Origin: Solirubrobacterales bacterium 70-9
GTDB taxonomy: Bacteria; Pseudomonadota; Alphaproteobacteria; Acetobacterales; Acetobacteraceae
Direction of reading: 5' to 3'
Length of the DNA stretch: 34,800 nucleotides
NCBI GenBank assembly: GCA_903970625.1
Contig: CAJCJG010000007.1
Coordinates: forward strand, 1 to 34,800
This document shows positions 24,776 through 33,350 of the stretch, piece after piece. How positions within the stretch are numbered: the stretch's first letter is position 1; each line of letters starts with the position of its first letter. The notes below the pieces were generated by a model, which was given only the letters and a program-made list of their open reading frames with translations, made no database searches and was not told the origin of the DNA. A program made the translations under genes and the position numbers.

Positions 24776-25231
24776 ATGCCCCCCGATCCGCACGATAGCG
24801 TGGTGGCCCACATTGCCCGAACCCGGTTTCCCTTTCCGGGCCAGACGACGTGGCCGGCGGACTACGTGACACTGACCAACGTGCCACAGCGCCGGCGTGG
24901 CATCCCGCTCGACGGTGCCGAGCATTTTCCCGACATCGTCATCGTCGATGCCCAGGGCCGCACGCGCGAGATCGGCGAGGTCGAAATGACCGTCGATGCG
25001 GCCGCTGTTGCACATTTGCGCGCCGCGTCGGCCGCCACCGACGACGACACGCCGACCGGGGTGCGGCATTTTTTCATGTACGTGCCGACCGGGCTGGAAC
25101 AGGCGGCGCAAACGCTGCTGGAGACGAACGGCATCTCCTATGCCGGCGTACGCAGCTTTACCGTCGGCGGCGACGGCGCGATCGAAATTGTGCCCTACGT
25201 CACCAAGGGCGACAGCTACGACCACCAATAG
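24776..25231 (+). CDS. Unknown protein, possible PD-(D/E)XK-like fold
   Basis: The 151-aa product starts at ATG 24776, 8 nt after the amidinotransferase-like stop. It contains HFPDIVIVDAQGRTREIGEVEM, with a PD...ExE pattern that resembles the core of PD-(D/E)XK nuclease-like proteins. The remainder has YVTLTNVPQRRRG near the N-terminus and a C-terminal FTVGGDGAIEIVPYVTKGD. It has no recognised function. Its tight coupling suggests it supports the upstream enzyme or is carried with it. The nuclease-like reading is speculative and a small alpha/beta binding protein is equally possible. Confidence 0.65.
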   Translation: MPPDPHDSVVAHIARTRFPFPGQTTWPADYVTLTNVPQRRRGIPLDGAEHFPDIVIVDAQGRTREIGEVEMTVDAAAVAHLRAASAATDDDTPTGVRHFFMYVPTGLEQAAQTLLETNGISYAGVRSFTVGGDGAIEIVPYVTKGDSYDHQ

Positions 25232-25240
25232 CCATACGCC

Positions 25241-25323
25241 GTCACCCCGGCGACAGCCGGGGTCCAGAGCCGCACGAAAGTCGCAGCGCGCGGCCCATGG
25301 ATTCCGGCCTTCGCCGGAATGAC
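25241..25323. repeat. Dispersed inverted-repeat element, 83 bp
   Basis: It starts GTCACCCCGGCGACAGCCGG and ends GCCTTCGCCGGAATGAC, inverted ends shared with the copies at 21611 and 22201. The interior GCACGAAAGTCGCAGCG matches the 22201 copy. It sits between convergently oriented genes, 9 bp after the unknown gene and 31 bp before the aldolase-like stop, so it could also fold as a transcript end. Confidence 0.75.
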
Positions 25324-25354
25324 GAATGTGGCGTGTCTGGTCTCAAACAAACGC

Positions 25355-26143
25355 TCAGTCCCGGTAATCAGGCTGCTCGCGATCCAGCTTGCGGCGCAGC
25401 GCCTGCCACGGCCGCCATCCTTTGGTCGCATCCGACGCCGCCTGCGCCACCGTCCGCGCGATCACCGTCTCCGGGGGAAACGAGAGTGGCACGCCGGTGG
25501 ATTGCGCCGCGACCTGGATGCGGCACGACTGCTCCAGATAATACATGTAGTAGAACGCTTCGGCGACGCTGCGGCCCACCGTCAGCAGCCCGTGGTTGCG
25601 GAGCACCATGCACGGCCTGTCGCCGAGGTCGCGCACCAGCCGCTCCCGCTCGTCCAGATTGTCGTCCGCCGCGACGCCTTCGTAGTCGTGCGCTGCCACC
25701 AGACCGTGCAGTTCGATGCTGATCTGGTTCAGCGGCAGCAGCCCGTCCCGCTGCGCCGCCACCGCCATGCCGGCCAGCGTGTGGGTGTGCATCACGCAAG
25801 CGGCGTCGTGCCGGCCGCGATGGATGGCGGAATGGATCACGAAGCCCGCCGGGTTGACCGGCCATGTCGAGGGCTGGGTGGGCAACCCGTCGGCATCGAC
25901 GACCACCAGCGAGGACGCGGTGATCTCCTCGAACAGCATCCCATACGGATTGACCAGGAAGCGATGGCCGTCGCCCGGCAGCCGCATCGACAGATGGGTG
26001 TAGATCAGATCGGTCATGCCGAAATGCGCGATCAGCCGATACGCCGCCGCCAGATCCTCGCGCAACTCGCGCTCGCTCTGCGGCCGCGCCGGGTCCGGCC
26101 GGACGGGTGGCGGGAGATGCATCGCGGTGAGGGGACCGTCCAT
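25355..26143 (-). CDS. Class II aldolase/adducin family protein
   Basis: The 262-aa protein has the class II (zinc) aldolase fold. Visible features are LIYTHLSMRLPG, the zinc-binding HTHTLAGMAVAAQRDG and the later His in LRNHGLLTVGRS, followed by AFYYMYYLEQSCRIQ. The N-terminal basic/Pro-rich stretch to about residue 20 is variable. The family includes fuculose- and ribulose-phosphate aldolases and dehydratases, as well as many unassigned enzymes, so the substrate is open. ATG 26143 is favoured; ATG 26122 is in frame. It is divergent from the deacetylase (150-bp gap), suggesting shared control in a catabolic locus. Confidence 0.85.
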   Translation of the reverse strand: MDGPLTAMHLPPPVRPDPARPQSERELREDLAAAYRLIAHFGMTDLIYTHLSMRLPGDGHRFLVNPYGMLFEEITASSLVVVDADGLPTQPSTWPVNPAGFVIHSAIHRGRHDAACVMHTHTLAGMAVAAQRDGLLPLNQISIELHGLVAAHDYEGVAADDNLDERERLVRDLGDRPCMVLRNHGLLTVGRSVAEAFYYMYYLEQSCRIQVAAQSTGVPLSFPPETVIARTVAQAASDATKGWRPWQALRRKLDREQPDYRD

Positions 26144-26293
26144 GACTGGCCTCGTCGGTATGGTGAAAAGCGGGGCGGCGGCGTCCAGAACTTGGGCAAC
26201 GCGCCACCGCTTCTGCCCGATGTTTGCAGTTGACGCTACAGCTTTGCCTCGCGAATGTCGTCCCGGCAAGCTGCGGCCGGGAGTACGCGCCAG

Positions 26294-27211
26294 ATGCCCC
26301 TGCAATTGATCGACAATCCGCCGCCCTGGCCAAATGGCGCGCGCTGCGCCGTCTGCTTCTCGTTCGACCTCGACGCCGAGAGTCTGATCCATCTCTATTA
26401 CCCAGAGGATGCCGGCCGCCGGGTTACGGCTTCCTCCGCGCTGCGCTACGGCCCGCGCATCGCCGTGCCTCGGCTGATCAAGATCTGGCGGCACTTCGGC
26501 ATGCGGCAGACGCTGTACGTGCCCGGCTGGTGCATCGAAACCTATCCCGCCGTGATGGAAAGCCTGGTCGAGGCCGGCCACGAGATCGGCCATCACGGCT
26601 ATCTGCACGAGCGCCCGAACCAACTGACGCGGGACGACGAGGCGCGCGTGATGGCCCGCGGGATCGACTGCATCGAGAAACTGACCGGTGCGCGGCCGAA
26701 GGGCTATCGCTGCCCGTCCGGCGCGTTCTCGGCCTCAACCCTCGATCTGTTGATCGAGCACGGCTTTGCCTACGACGCCTCGCTGCACGGCGACGACGTG
26801 CCCTATCTGATCGAGAACGACGCCGGCAGACTGGTGGAACTGCCGTCCGACTACCCGCTCGACGACTGGCCGCAATATGTCCACATGAAGGACTTCAACA
26901 TGGCCCAGACCATCCAGTCGCCGCAGCGGGCGATGGAAGTGTTCCAGGCCGAGTTCGACTCCGCCTGGGCACATGGCGGGCTGTGGGCGGCGATCTGGCA
27001 CCCGTTCGTCTCGGGCCGGCTGGCGCGGGCGGACGCGATGGTGCGGCTGATCGAACACATGATCGGCAAGGGGCAGGTGTGGTTCGCGCCGATGGCCGAC
27101 ATCGCCGCGCACATCCAGGGGCTGATCGACCGGGGCGAATGGGCGCCACGCCGCGAACGGCTGCCGTATTGGACGGCGCCGGTGCCGCAGGTGGCCCGCC
27201 CGAAAGCCTGA
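26294..27211 (+). CDS. CE4-type polysaccharide deacetylase family protein
   Basis: The 305-aa product has a NodB-like deacetylase core. SFDLDAES carries the catalytic-base Asp and metal-binding Asp motif, and GHEIGHHGYLHE supplies the metal His residues. RPKGYRCPSGAFSASTLDLL is the third motif, and WAAIWHPFVSGR carries the C-terminal His. There is no signal peptide, unlike secreted chitin deacetylases. The sequence style matches the cytoplasmic PuuE/HpPgdA-like group that acts on small amides or peptidoglycan. ATG 26294 was chosen because upstream codons encode unrelated residues. It lies 54 bp before the amino-acid ABC importer, suggesting it deacylates an imported nitrogenous compound; this is inference. 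Confidence 0.85.
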   Translation: MPLQLIDNPPPWPNGARCAVCFSFDLDAESLIHLYYPEDAGRRVTASSALRYGPRIAVPRLIKIWRHFGMRQTLYVPGWCIETYPAVMESLVEAGHEIGHHGYLHERPNQLTRDDEARVMARGIDCIEKLTGARPKGYRCPSGAFSASTLDLLIEHGFAYDASLHGDDVPYLIENDAGRLVELPSDYPLDDWPQYVHMKDFNMAQTIQSPQRAMEVFQAEFDSAWAHGGLWAAIWHPFVSGRLARADAMVRLIEHMIGKGQVWFAPMADIAAHIQGLIDRGEWAPRRERLPYWTAPVPQVARPKA

Positions 27212-27265
27212 CACGGCCGCGTGGCCCGTCGATTGCTAAGTTTTGGCAAACCAGGAGGGCCACGC

Positions 27266-28102
27266 ATGAATCGCATCGGGATCGCCACGTTGGGCTTGGC
27301 GGGGTGCCTTCTCGCCCCGAACGCCGGGCACGCCCAAAAACTGCCGCCCGACATCGAAGCCAGCAAGGTCGTGCATGTGGCCCTGAACGCCGACTATCCG
27401 CCTCTCGAACTGCGGGACACCAAGACCAACGCGCTGATCGGCTTCGACATCGACCTCGGCGACGCGATGGCGAAAGTCCTCGGCGTCAAGCTCGACTGGC
27501 AGGACGGCGCGTTCGAGCAGATGATGCCGTCGCTGCAATCCGGACGCACCGACATGCTGATGAGCGGCGTGTACGACCTGCCGAAGCGGCGCGGCACGTT
27601 CACGTTCATCGACTATTTGCGTGCCGGCGGCCAGTTCTATGTGCCGAACACGGCCACCGACATCAAAACCGTGACCGACCTCTGCGGCAAGACGATCACC
27701 ACCAGCCGCGGCACCAACTTCCCCGACACGACGAAGGCGTGGAGCGACAAGAACTGCGTCGCCGCCGGCAAGCCGCCCATGACCATCATCACCGACACCG
27801 ATCTCGGCCAGCAGCTCAGCAACCTCAAGCAGGATCGCGCCGCCGGCGCCGTGCAGGGGCTGGAGGCGGTGCCGACCATCGTCGAGATGGACGATCACGG
27901 CTACCACGCGCTCGGCGAGCCGTTCTCCTCGACGTTAATGGGGATCGGCTTCCGCAAGGACGAGCCGGAGTTGCAGGCGGCGTTCACCTTCGCGCTGAAG
28001 AAGCTGATCGACGACGGCACCTACGCCACGCTGATCAAGAAATGGAAGCTCGACCTCAGCAGCTACACCACCGCGACCATCGACCAGGGCCCCGCGCCCT
28101 GA
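27266..28102 (+). CDS. Polar amino-acid-type ABC transporter substrate-binding protein
   Basis: The 278-aa protein starts with a signal peptide ([23 protein letters not shown], cleaved after Ala-His-Ala). The SBP_bac_3 fold follows: [33 protein letters not shown] and [17 protein letters not shown] are typical of family 3 periplasmic binding proteins. An AGGAGGG precedes ATG 27266. The ligand is probably a polar amino acid or related amine. Permease and ATPase genes follow directly. The stop overlaps the CTG start of the permease gene. Confidence 0.93.
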   Translation: MNRIGIATLGLAGCLLAPNAGHAQKLPPDIEASKVVHVALNADYPPLELRDTKTNALIGFDIDLGDAMAKVLGVKLDWQDGAFEQMMPSLQSGRTDMLMSGVYDLPKRRGTFTFIDYLRAGGQFYVPNTATDIKTVTDLCGKTITTSRGTNFPDTTKAWSDKNCVAAGKPPMTIITDTDLGQQLSNLKQDRAAGAVQGLEAVPTIVEMDDHGYHALGEPFSSTLMGIGFRKDEPELQAAFTFALKKLIDDGTYATLIKKWKLDLSSYTTATIDQGPAP

Positions 28103-28983
28103 CCGACGCGGCCGTCGCGGAGGCCGCCGACGCGGCGGCCCACGAGGCAGAGGGCCTGGACATTGCCCGCCTCCGCCACGTCCGCCCGCGTTATTACGGC
28201 CGCTGGGCGGCGGTGGCGCTGATCCTCGCCTTTGTCGTTTTCATCGTCGTCTCGTTCGCGCGCGGCAATATCGACTGGGGCACCAGCGGCGAATTCCTGT
28301 TCTGGCCGACGATCATGTACGGCCTGCTCAACACGATCTGGATCTCCATCGCCAGCATGGCGCTCGGCATCGTGCTGGGCGTTCTGTGCGCCGTCGGGCG
28401 CGGCTCACCGAACCCCGTGCTGCGGGGCGTGGCGATGTTCTATGCGTGGTTCTTCCGTGGCACGCCGGTGATCCTGCAATTGCTGATCTGGTTCAATCTG
28501 GCGCTGGTGTTTCCCCGGCTCGGTATCCACGGCCTGTGGCAGATTCGCACCGTCGATGTCATCACCCCGGTGTTCGCCGCCCTGGTCGGCCTCGGCCTGA
28601 ACGAAGGCGCCTATATCTCGGAAATCGTGCGCTCCGGCCTGCTCGCCGTCGATCGCGGCCAGTACGAGGCGGCAAAGTCCATCGGCATGTCCTACACGCA
28701 GGCGCTGTGGCGGATCATCATGCCGCAGGCGATGCGCGTCGTGATTCCGCCGCTCGGCAACGAGTTCATCGGCCTGCTCAAAACGTCGTCGCTCGCCAGC
28801 ATCATCGGCTTCAGCGATCTGCTGCGCAACGTGCAGGACATCTACTACAACAGCGGCAAGGTGATCGAGCTGCTGATGATCGCCGGGTTCTGGTATCTCG
28901 TCGTCGTCTCGGTCGCCACGGTCGGACAGGCTGGGCTGGAGCGGCGGTTCGGGCGCGGCCACGCGCCCGGCGCGCGCAGGTGA
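28099..28983 (+). CDS. Amino-acid ABC transporter permease, apparent CTG start
   Basis: The 294-aa inner-membrane protein of the HisMQ/GlnP family has about five to six membrane helices and the EAA motif [31 protein letters not shown]. The first in-frame ATG, GTG or TTG after the binding-protein stop lies inside the first membrane helix, so it cannot be the real start. CTG 28099 overlaps the upstream TGA (CTGA) and yields a plausible acidic N-terminal tail before [17 protein letters not shown]. The stop overlaps the ATPase GTG start (GTGA). The gene order binding protein, permease, ATPase is complete for one permease type. Confidence 0.88.
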   Translation: MTDAAVAEAADAAAHEAEGLDIARLRHVRPRYYGRWAAVALILAFVVFIVVSFARGNIDWGTSGEFLFWPTIMYGLLNTIWISIASMALGIVLGVLCAVGRGSPNPVLRGVAMFYAWFFRGTPVILQLLIWFNLALVFPRLGIHGLWQIRTVDVITPVFAALVGLGLNEGAYISEIVRSGLLAVDRGQYEAAKSIGMSYTQALWRIIMPQAMRVVIPPLGNEFIGLLKTSSLASIIGFSDLLRNVQDIYYNSGKVIELLMIAGFWYLVVVSVATVGQAGLERRFGRGHAPGARR

Positions 28984-29756
28984 GCAAACCCCTGGTCGCC
29001 GCGCTAAAAGTCGGCAAATCCTACGGCGGGCACGCGGCGCTGGCCGATGTCACGCTGGACGTGGCGGCCGGCGAGGTGGTGTGCATCATCGGCCCGTCCG
29101 GGTCCGGCAAGACCACGTTTCTGCGCTGCGTCAATCAACTCGAACGCATCGACGCAGGCGCGCTGTGGGTCGATGGCGAACTCACCGGCTACCGGCTGGT
29201 CGGCGGCGCGCTGCATCCGCTCGGCGAGTCCGAGATCGCGCGCCAGCGGCGCGTGACGGGCATGGTGTTCCAGCGGTTCAACCTGTTTCCGCACATGACG
29301 GCGCTGCAAAACGTCGTCGAAGGCCCTGTGCAGGTGCTGAAGCGGACAATGCCCGAGGCGAAGGCGGAGGCGATGCGGCTGCTCGACCGCGTCGGGCTGT
29401 CGCACAAGGCAGGCGCCTATCCCGCCGAACTCTCCGGCGGCCAGCAGCAGCGGGTCGCCATCGCCCGGTCGCTGGCGATGGCGCCGAAGCTGATGCTGTT
29501 CGACGAACCGACCTCGGCGCTCGATGCCGAACTGGTCGGCGAGGTGCTGAAAGTGATGCGCGACCTTGCCGCCAGCGGCATGACGATGCTGGTGGTCACG
29601 CACGAACTCGCGTTCGCGCGGGAGGTCGGGCACCGCGTCGTGTTCATGGACGAAGGCCGCATCGTCGAAATCGGCACGCCCGCGGAGATCATGAACACGC
29701 CGCAGGAAACGCGAACGCGCCACTTTCTGCGCACGGTGCTGACCCGAGAGGCCTAA
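28980..29756 (+). CDS. Amino-acid ABC transporter ATP-binding protein
   Basis: The 258-aa ATPase is of the GlnQ/HisP type. It contains Walker [17 protein letters not shown]-loop [13 protein letters not shown], signature [16 protein letters not shown], Walker [13 protein letters not shown] and the switch His in [15 protein letters not shown] start overlaps the permease stop. The stop overlaps that of the convergent monooxygenase gene by 3 nt (29753-29756), leaving no room for an intergenic terminator. Confidence 0.95.
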   Translation: MSKPLVAALKVGKSYGGHAALADVTLDVAAGEVVCIIGPSGSGKTTFLRCVNQLERIDAGALWVDGELTGYRLVGGALHPLGESEIARQRRVTGMVFQRFNLFPHMTALQNVVEGPVQVLKRTMPEAKAEAMRLLDRVGLSHKAGAYPAELSGGQQQRVAIARSLAMAPKLMLFDEPTSALDAELVGEVLKVMRDLAASGMTMLVVTHELAFAREVGHRVVFMDEGRIVEIGTPAEIMNTPQETRTRHFLRTVLTREA

Positions 29757-31057
29757 TACTCCAGCAGATTGTCGCGGAATTGCGGGAAGGCGTAGGCGCT
29801 GCGCACCAGGCCACGGCGTTGCAGCGCAGGCACCAAACCGTCGGCGATTTCGGCGATGATCCGCCGGCTCACGTCCGGCAGCGAGAACAGGAAGCCGTCG
29901 CCGCCCACTTCTTCGATGACTTCCGCCATACGCGCCGCCACCGTATCCGGCGTCCCAACGAGCGTGGCGGAGACGCCGCCGCTGTCGTAGGCCGCCATCG
30001 CCGCCCGCAGCGTGCGCCCGCCCGCCCGGCGGCGGAACTCGTCCAGCGATTGTTGATGCCCGTTGGTCGAAAGCCCCTCCGGCAGCGGCTCGTCGAGGTC
30101 GAACACCGAGAAGTCGATGTTGGTGATCTTGCCGAGGAAGGCGAGGCGTTGCGCCACCTGCTCCGCCTGCCGCGCGCTGCGGCGCGCAAAGCGCAGGGCC
30201 GCCTCCTCCTCGGAATCGGCGACGATGGGCGAGATGATGAACATCACCTTGCAGGAGTTGGGGTCGAGGCCGTGCTTCTCCCGCCGCGCCCGCACGTCGG
30301 TGCGGTAGGCGCGCATGGCGGAGATGTCCTTGAGGCTCGCAACGATCGTGTCCGCGTGCCGCGACGCAAACTCCCGCCCGCGCGGCGAGCCGCCGGCCTG
30401 CGCGATCACCGGGCGACCCTGCGGACACGGCCCGGAGTTCAGCGGCCCGCGCGAACTGTACCAGCGGCCCTTGAAATCGACCGCGCGGACCTTGGTGGGA
30501 TCGATCAGCACGCCGCCCTCGGCATCGGCGACGATGGCGCCCGGCTCCCACGAATCCCAGAGGCCGTTGACCACTTCCATGTATTCGTCAGCCATGTCGT
30601 AGCGCAAATCGTGCTCCGGCATGCCGTCCAGCCCGAAATTGCGGGCGGCGAACTCCGAGCTTCCCGTCACCATGTTCCAGCCGATGCGCCCGGCCGAAAC
30701 CTGATCGAGCGAGGCGATCAGCCGCGCCAGCAGATACGGCGGATAGGCAAAGGTCGCGAAGGTCGGCACGATGCCGAGGCGCGTCGTGGCCGCCGTCATC
30801 AGCGCCGCGACGACCGACGGGTCCTGGCGCGGCACCGCAAGGCCGTGGCGCAGATAGATGTCGCGCGAGTTGGCGTAGCTTTCGCCGATATAGGAACTGT
30901 CTTCCAGCAACAGATAGTCGAAGCACGCGCGCTCCAGCGAGCGGGCCATCTCCACGAACAATTCCGGCTGCATCCAGTCGCGCGCAATCGTGCCGGTCCA
31001 ACTTTCGCCCCAGGCCTGCACGCTCGATCCTTGCAGGAACCAGCCGAGATGGAACAT
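29753..31057 (-). CDS. NtaA/SnaA-type flavin-dependent monooxygenase (LLM class)
   Basis: The 434-aa protein belongs to the bacterial luciferase-like flavin monooxygenase family, the NtaA/SnaA/DszA group. It shows [58 protein letters not shown] and a C-terminal [16 protein letters not shown]. These enzymes use FMNH2 from a partner reductase to oxidise amines, nitrilotriacetate or organosulfur compounds. No reductase gene is visible here. ATG 31057 precedes [15 protein letters not shown]. It is transcribed in the same direction as LysR and the SHMT-like gene and may take part in the same nitrogen-compound catabolism. Confidence 0.9.
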   Translation of the reverse strand: MFHLGWFLQGSSVQAWGESWTGTIARDWMQPELFVEMARSLERACFDYLLLEDSSYIGESYANSRDIYLRHGLAVPRQDPSVVAALMTAATTRLGIVPTFATFAYPPYLLARLIASLDQVSAGRIGWNMVTGSSEFAARNFGLDGMPEHDLRYDMADEYMEVVNGLWDSWEPGAIVADAEGGVLIDPTKVRAVDFKGRWYSSRGPLNSGPCPQGRPVIAQAGGSPRGREFASRHADTIVASLKDISAMRAYRTDVRARREKHGLDPNSCKVMFIISPIVADSEEEAALRFARRSARQAEQVAQRLAFLGKITNIDFSVFDLDEPLPEGLSTNGHQQSLDEFRRRAGGRTLRAAMAAYDSGGVSATLVGTPDTVAARMAEVIEEVGGDGFLFSLPDVSRRIIAEIADGLVPALQRRGLVRSAYAFPQFRDNLLEY

Positions 31058-31134
31058 GGCGCCGTATCCCTTGTCCTGTCGTTCTCGACTCTGAAAGCCG
31101 CTGCCGGCCCCGTCAAGCAATGCTCCGGGCCGAA

Positions 31135-31989
31135 CTATCCGTGCTCGACAAGCCATTCGATCAGATGCGCAGCCTCGGGAGACGGGCGCTCGGGGGCGAG
31201 GATGGCGAGATGCAGGCCGCTGCGCGCGACCGTCGGGAAGGGCGCGATCAGCGTGCCCGAGGCAAGGTGCGGTGCGATCAGGGCCGCGTGGGCCATCAGC
31301 ACCCCCGTCCCGTCGAGCGCCGCCTGCACGGCCATGCTATAGAGCGAGAAGGCCGGCCCGTCGTCGGTCGGCACGCCGTCCAGCGACGCGGCGGCGAGCC
31401 AGCAGGGCCAGTCGCCAGCCCACGCCGTATCGCGCAGCAGCGGCACCGATGCCAGATCGGCAGGCGACTCCAGCCGGCCCGCAAACTGCGGCGCGCAGGC
31501 TGGGAAAATGACGTCGTCGCACACGCGGACCATGCGGCAGCCGGCCGGCGCCTCGCGGACGTAGAAGATCGCGAGGTCGAACAACTCCCGCCGCAGATCG
31601 GGCGGAGTTTCCAGCGCGTGGACCGAGGGTCGCAACCGGGGGAACGCGGCCTGCGCCGCCGGCAGTTTCGGCGCCAGCCAAAGCTGCGCGATCGCCGGCA
31701 AGGCGGCGATGGCCATGTGCGCCCGTGGCGACGCGCGCCGTAGGTCCTGCACCGCGCGGCCAAGCGCATCGAACGCGGCCGACAGCGCGGGCAGCGTCGC
31801 GCGGCCGGTGTCCGTCAGGCCCAGCCCCTGCGCCCGGCGGACGAACAGCGGCGCGCCGAGCCACGCCTCCAGCGCCTTAATCTGGTGGGACACAGCGGCC
31901 GGCGTGACGCCCAGTTCGTCGGCGGCCCGCGCGAAGCTCGCATGCCGCGCCGCCGCCTCGAACGCTTTCAGGGCGTTCAGCGGCGGCAT
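31135..31989 (-). CDS. LysR-family transcriptional regulator (GcvA-like)
   Basis: The 284-aa protein has the N-terminal winged helix: PPLNALKAFEAAARHASFARAADELGVTPAAVSHQIKALE. The next segment LGAPLFVRRAQGLGLTDTG is typical of the GcvA/AmpR-like subgroup. A periplasmic-binding-protein-like effector domain follows. ATG 31989 is well placed. It follows the SHMT-like gene after 38 nt on the same strand. GcvA controls glycine cleavage in E. coli, and the pairing with an SHMT-like enzyme suggests an amino-acid-related signal; that is inference. Confidence 0.92.
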   Translation of the reverse strand: MPPLNALKAFEAAARHASFARAADELGVTPAAVSHQIKALEAWLGAPLFVRRAQGLGLTDTGRATLPALSAAFDALGRAVQDLRRASPRAHMAIAALPAIAQLWLAPKLPAAQAAFPRLRPSVHALETPPDLRRELFDLAIFYVREAPAGCRMVRVCDDVIFPACAPQFAGRLESPADLASVPLLRDTAWAGDWPCWLAAASLDGVPTDDGPAFSLYSMAVQAALDGTGVLMAHAALIAPHLASGTLIAPFPTVARSGLHLAILAPERPSPEAAHLIEWLVEHG

Positions 31990-32027
31990 GCGGGGGCGCG
32001 GCGGGTCGATCGCGATGGCGCTGGGCC

Positions 32028-33350
32028 TCAGGTCACGAAATGCAGGTCGCGAAACTGCTGCCGGAATGCCGTAACCTCGGCGGCCAGGTCCCCGCCCGGG
32101 TCGTTGCCGCGCAGCCCGCGTGCGATGAGGGACGCCAGACGCGGCATATCGTCCACCGTCATGCCCCAGCGCACGATTTCCGGCGTGCCGAACCGCAGCC
32201 CGTTCATGTCGCCCGCGACGCCCGCGATCGGCAGGCCGATACCGCAGGAGAGGATATTGGCCTGTCGCAGCTTCTTGGCTGCCGACTGGCCGCCGCCGAA
32301 CGATGCCGCCGCGATGGCGAACTGGTGCGACGTGGTGATGCCCTTGCCGGTCGCGAATACCGGAATGCCCTGCTCGGCCAGATTGTCGGCCAGCGCGCAG
32401 GCGGTCGCGACCATGGCGGCGGCGTAGCTGCGGCCATGGTCCTTCCAGTCGAGCAGCGTGATGGCGAGCGCCGCCGACTTGGCGGCATCGAAGTTGGCCG
32501 TCAGGCCCGGAAACGCGATGGCGTCGAGTCTTTGGGCGATTTGAGCGTCGTTCGTGACGATCAGGCCCGATGCCGGGCCGCCGAGGCTCTTGTAGGTGCT
32601 CATCGTCATCAGATGCGCCCCCTCGTCGAGCGGATTGGGCCAGGCGTGCCCCGCGATCATGCCGCAGAGGTGGGCGGCGTCGAACAACAGCAGTGCGCCC
32701 ACCTCGTCCGCGATGGCGCGGATTTCGCGAACCGGATGCGGGAACAGGTTCAGGCTGCCGCCGATGGTGATCAGCTTCGGGCGCAGCGTGTGTGCTTGCG
32801 TGCGCAGCGCCGCGAGATCGACGGTGTAGCCATCCGCATCGACGGCGGCGGTGTTGATCTCCAGCCCATAGCGCCCGGCACAGCCCGCCGTGTGGTGCGT
32901 GACATGCCCCCCGATCGCAGGCGGCGGCACGATGATGCGATCGCCCGGCTTGGCCGCCATCATAAACGCGTAGAGATTGGCGATGGCGCCGGAGGCGACG
33001 CGGATCTCCGCGTAACGAGCGGAAAAGATCTCGGCGGCAAGCTCGGCCGCGATGACCTCGATCCGTTCGATGCCCTCCAGCCCCATCTCGTACTTGTCGC
33101 CCGGATAGCCGAGCGACGGGCGGGAGCCGAGGCCGGACGCGAGCGCCGCTTCGGCGCGCGGGTTCATCACGTTGGTGGCCGGGTTGAGGTTGATGCAATC
33201 GACCTCGTGGATGGCCCGGTTCAGCGCAATGCCGCGCTCGATCGCATCGCCAATCGCGCCCGAGGTCTGCCTGCTGGTCTCGCCCGCCAGCGTCTGGACA
33301 AAATCCTCGCAATGCGCCGGAACCCAGGGGCGGTGTGCCAGTGCTGTCAT
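32028..33350 (-). CDS. Divergent SHMT-family PLP enzyme lacking the usual catalytic Glu
   Basis: This 440-aa fold-type I PLP enzyme is related to serine hydroxymethyltransferase. The PLP Asp-His region reads LLFDAAHLCG (Asp224, His227) and the Schiff-base Lys is probably Lys254 in STYKSLGGPASG, where classical SHMTs have TTHKTLxGPRGG. In the segment equivalent to YAEGYPG it reads RPSLGYPGDKYEMG, so the Glu needed for folate-dependent transfer is replaced by Leu. The phosphate-binding turn is also changed (EIRVASGAIAN). It is probably an aldolase or other retro-aldol PLP enzyme rather than a housekeeping glyA. ATG 33350 starts TALAHRPWVPAH. Confidence 0.85.
   Translation of the reverse strand: MTALAHRPWVPAHCEDFVQTLAGETSRQTSGAIGDAIERGIALNRAIHEVDCINLNPATNVMNPRAEAALASGLGSRPSLGYPGDKYEMGLEGIERIEVIAAELAAEIFSARYAEIRVASGAIANLYAFMMAAKPGDRIIVPPPAIGGHVTHHTAGCAGRYGLEINTAAVDADGYTVDLAALRTQAHTLRPKLITIGGSLNLFPHPVREIRAIADEVGALLLFDAAHLCGMIAGHAWPNPLDEGAHLMTMSTYKSLGGPASGLIVTNDAQIAQRLDAIAFPGLTANFDAAKSAALAITLLDWKDHGRSYAAAMVATACALADNLAEQGIPVFATGKGITTSHQFAIAAASFGGGQSAAKKLRQANILSCGIGLPIAGVAGDMNGLRFGTPEIVRWGMTVDDMPRLASLIARGLRGNDPGGDLAAEVTAFRQQFRDLHFVT

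Noticed and set aside
31990-33312. N-terminal extension of the LysR frame
   Set aside because: The extension is the SHMT-like gene read in the wrong frame; LysR begins with the helix-turn-helix at 31989.
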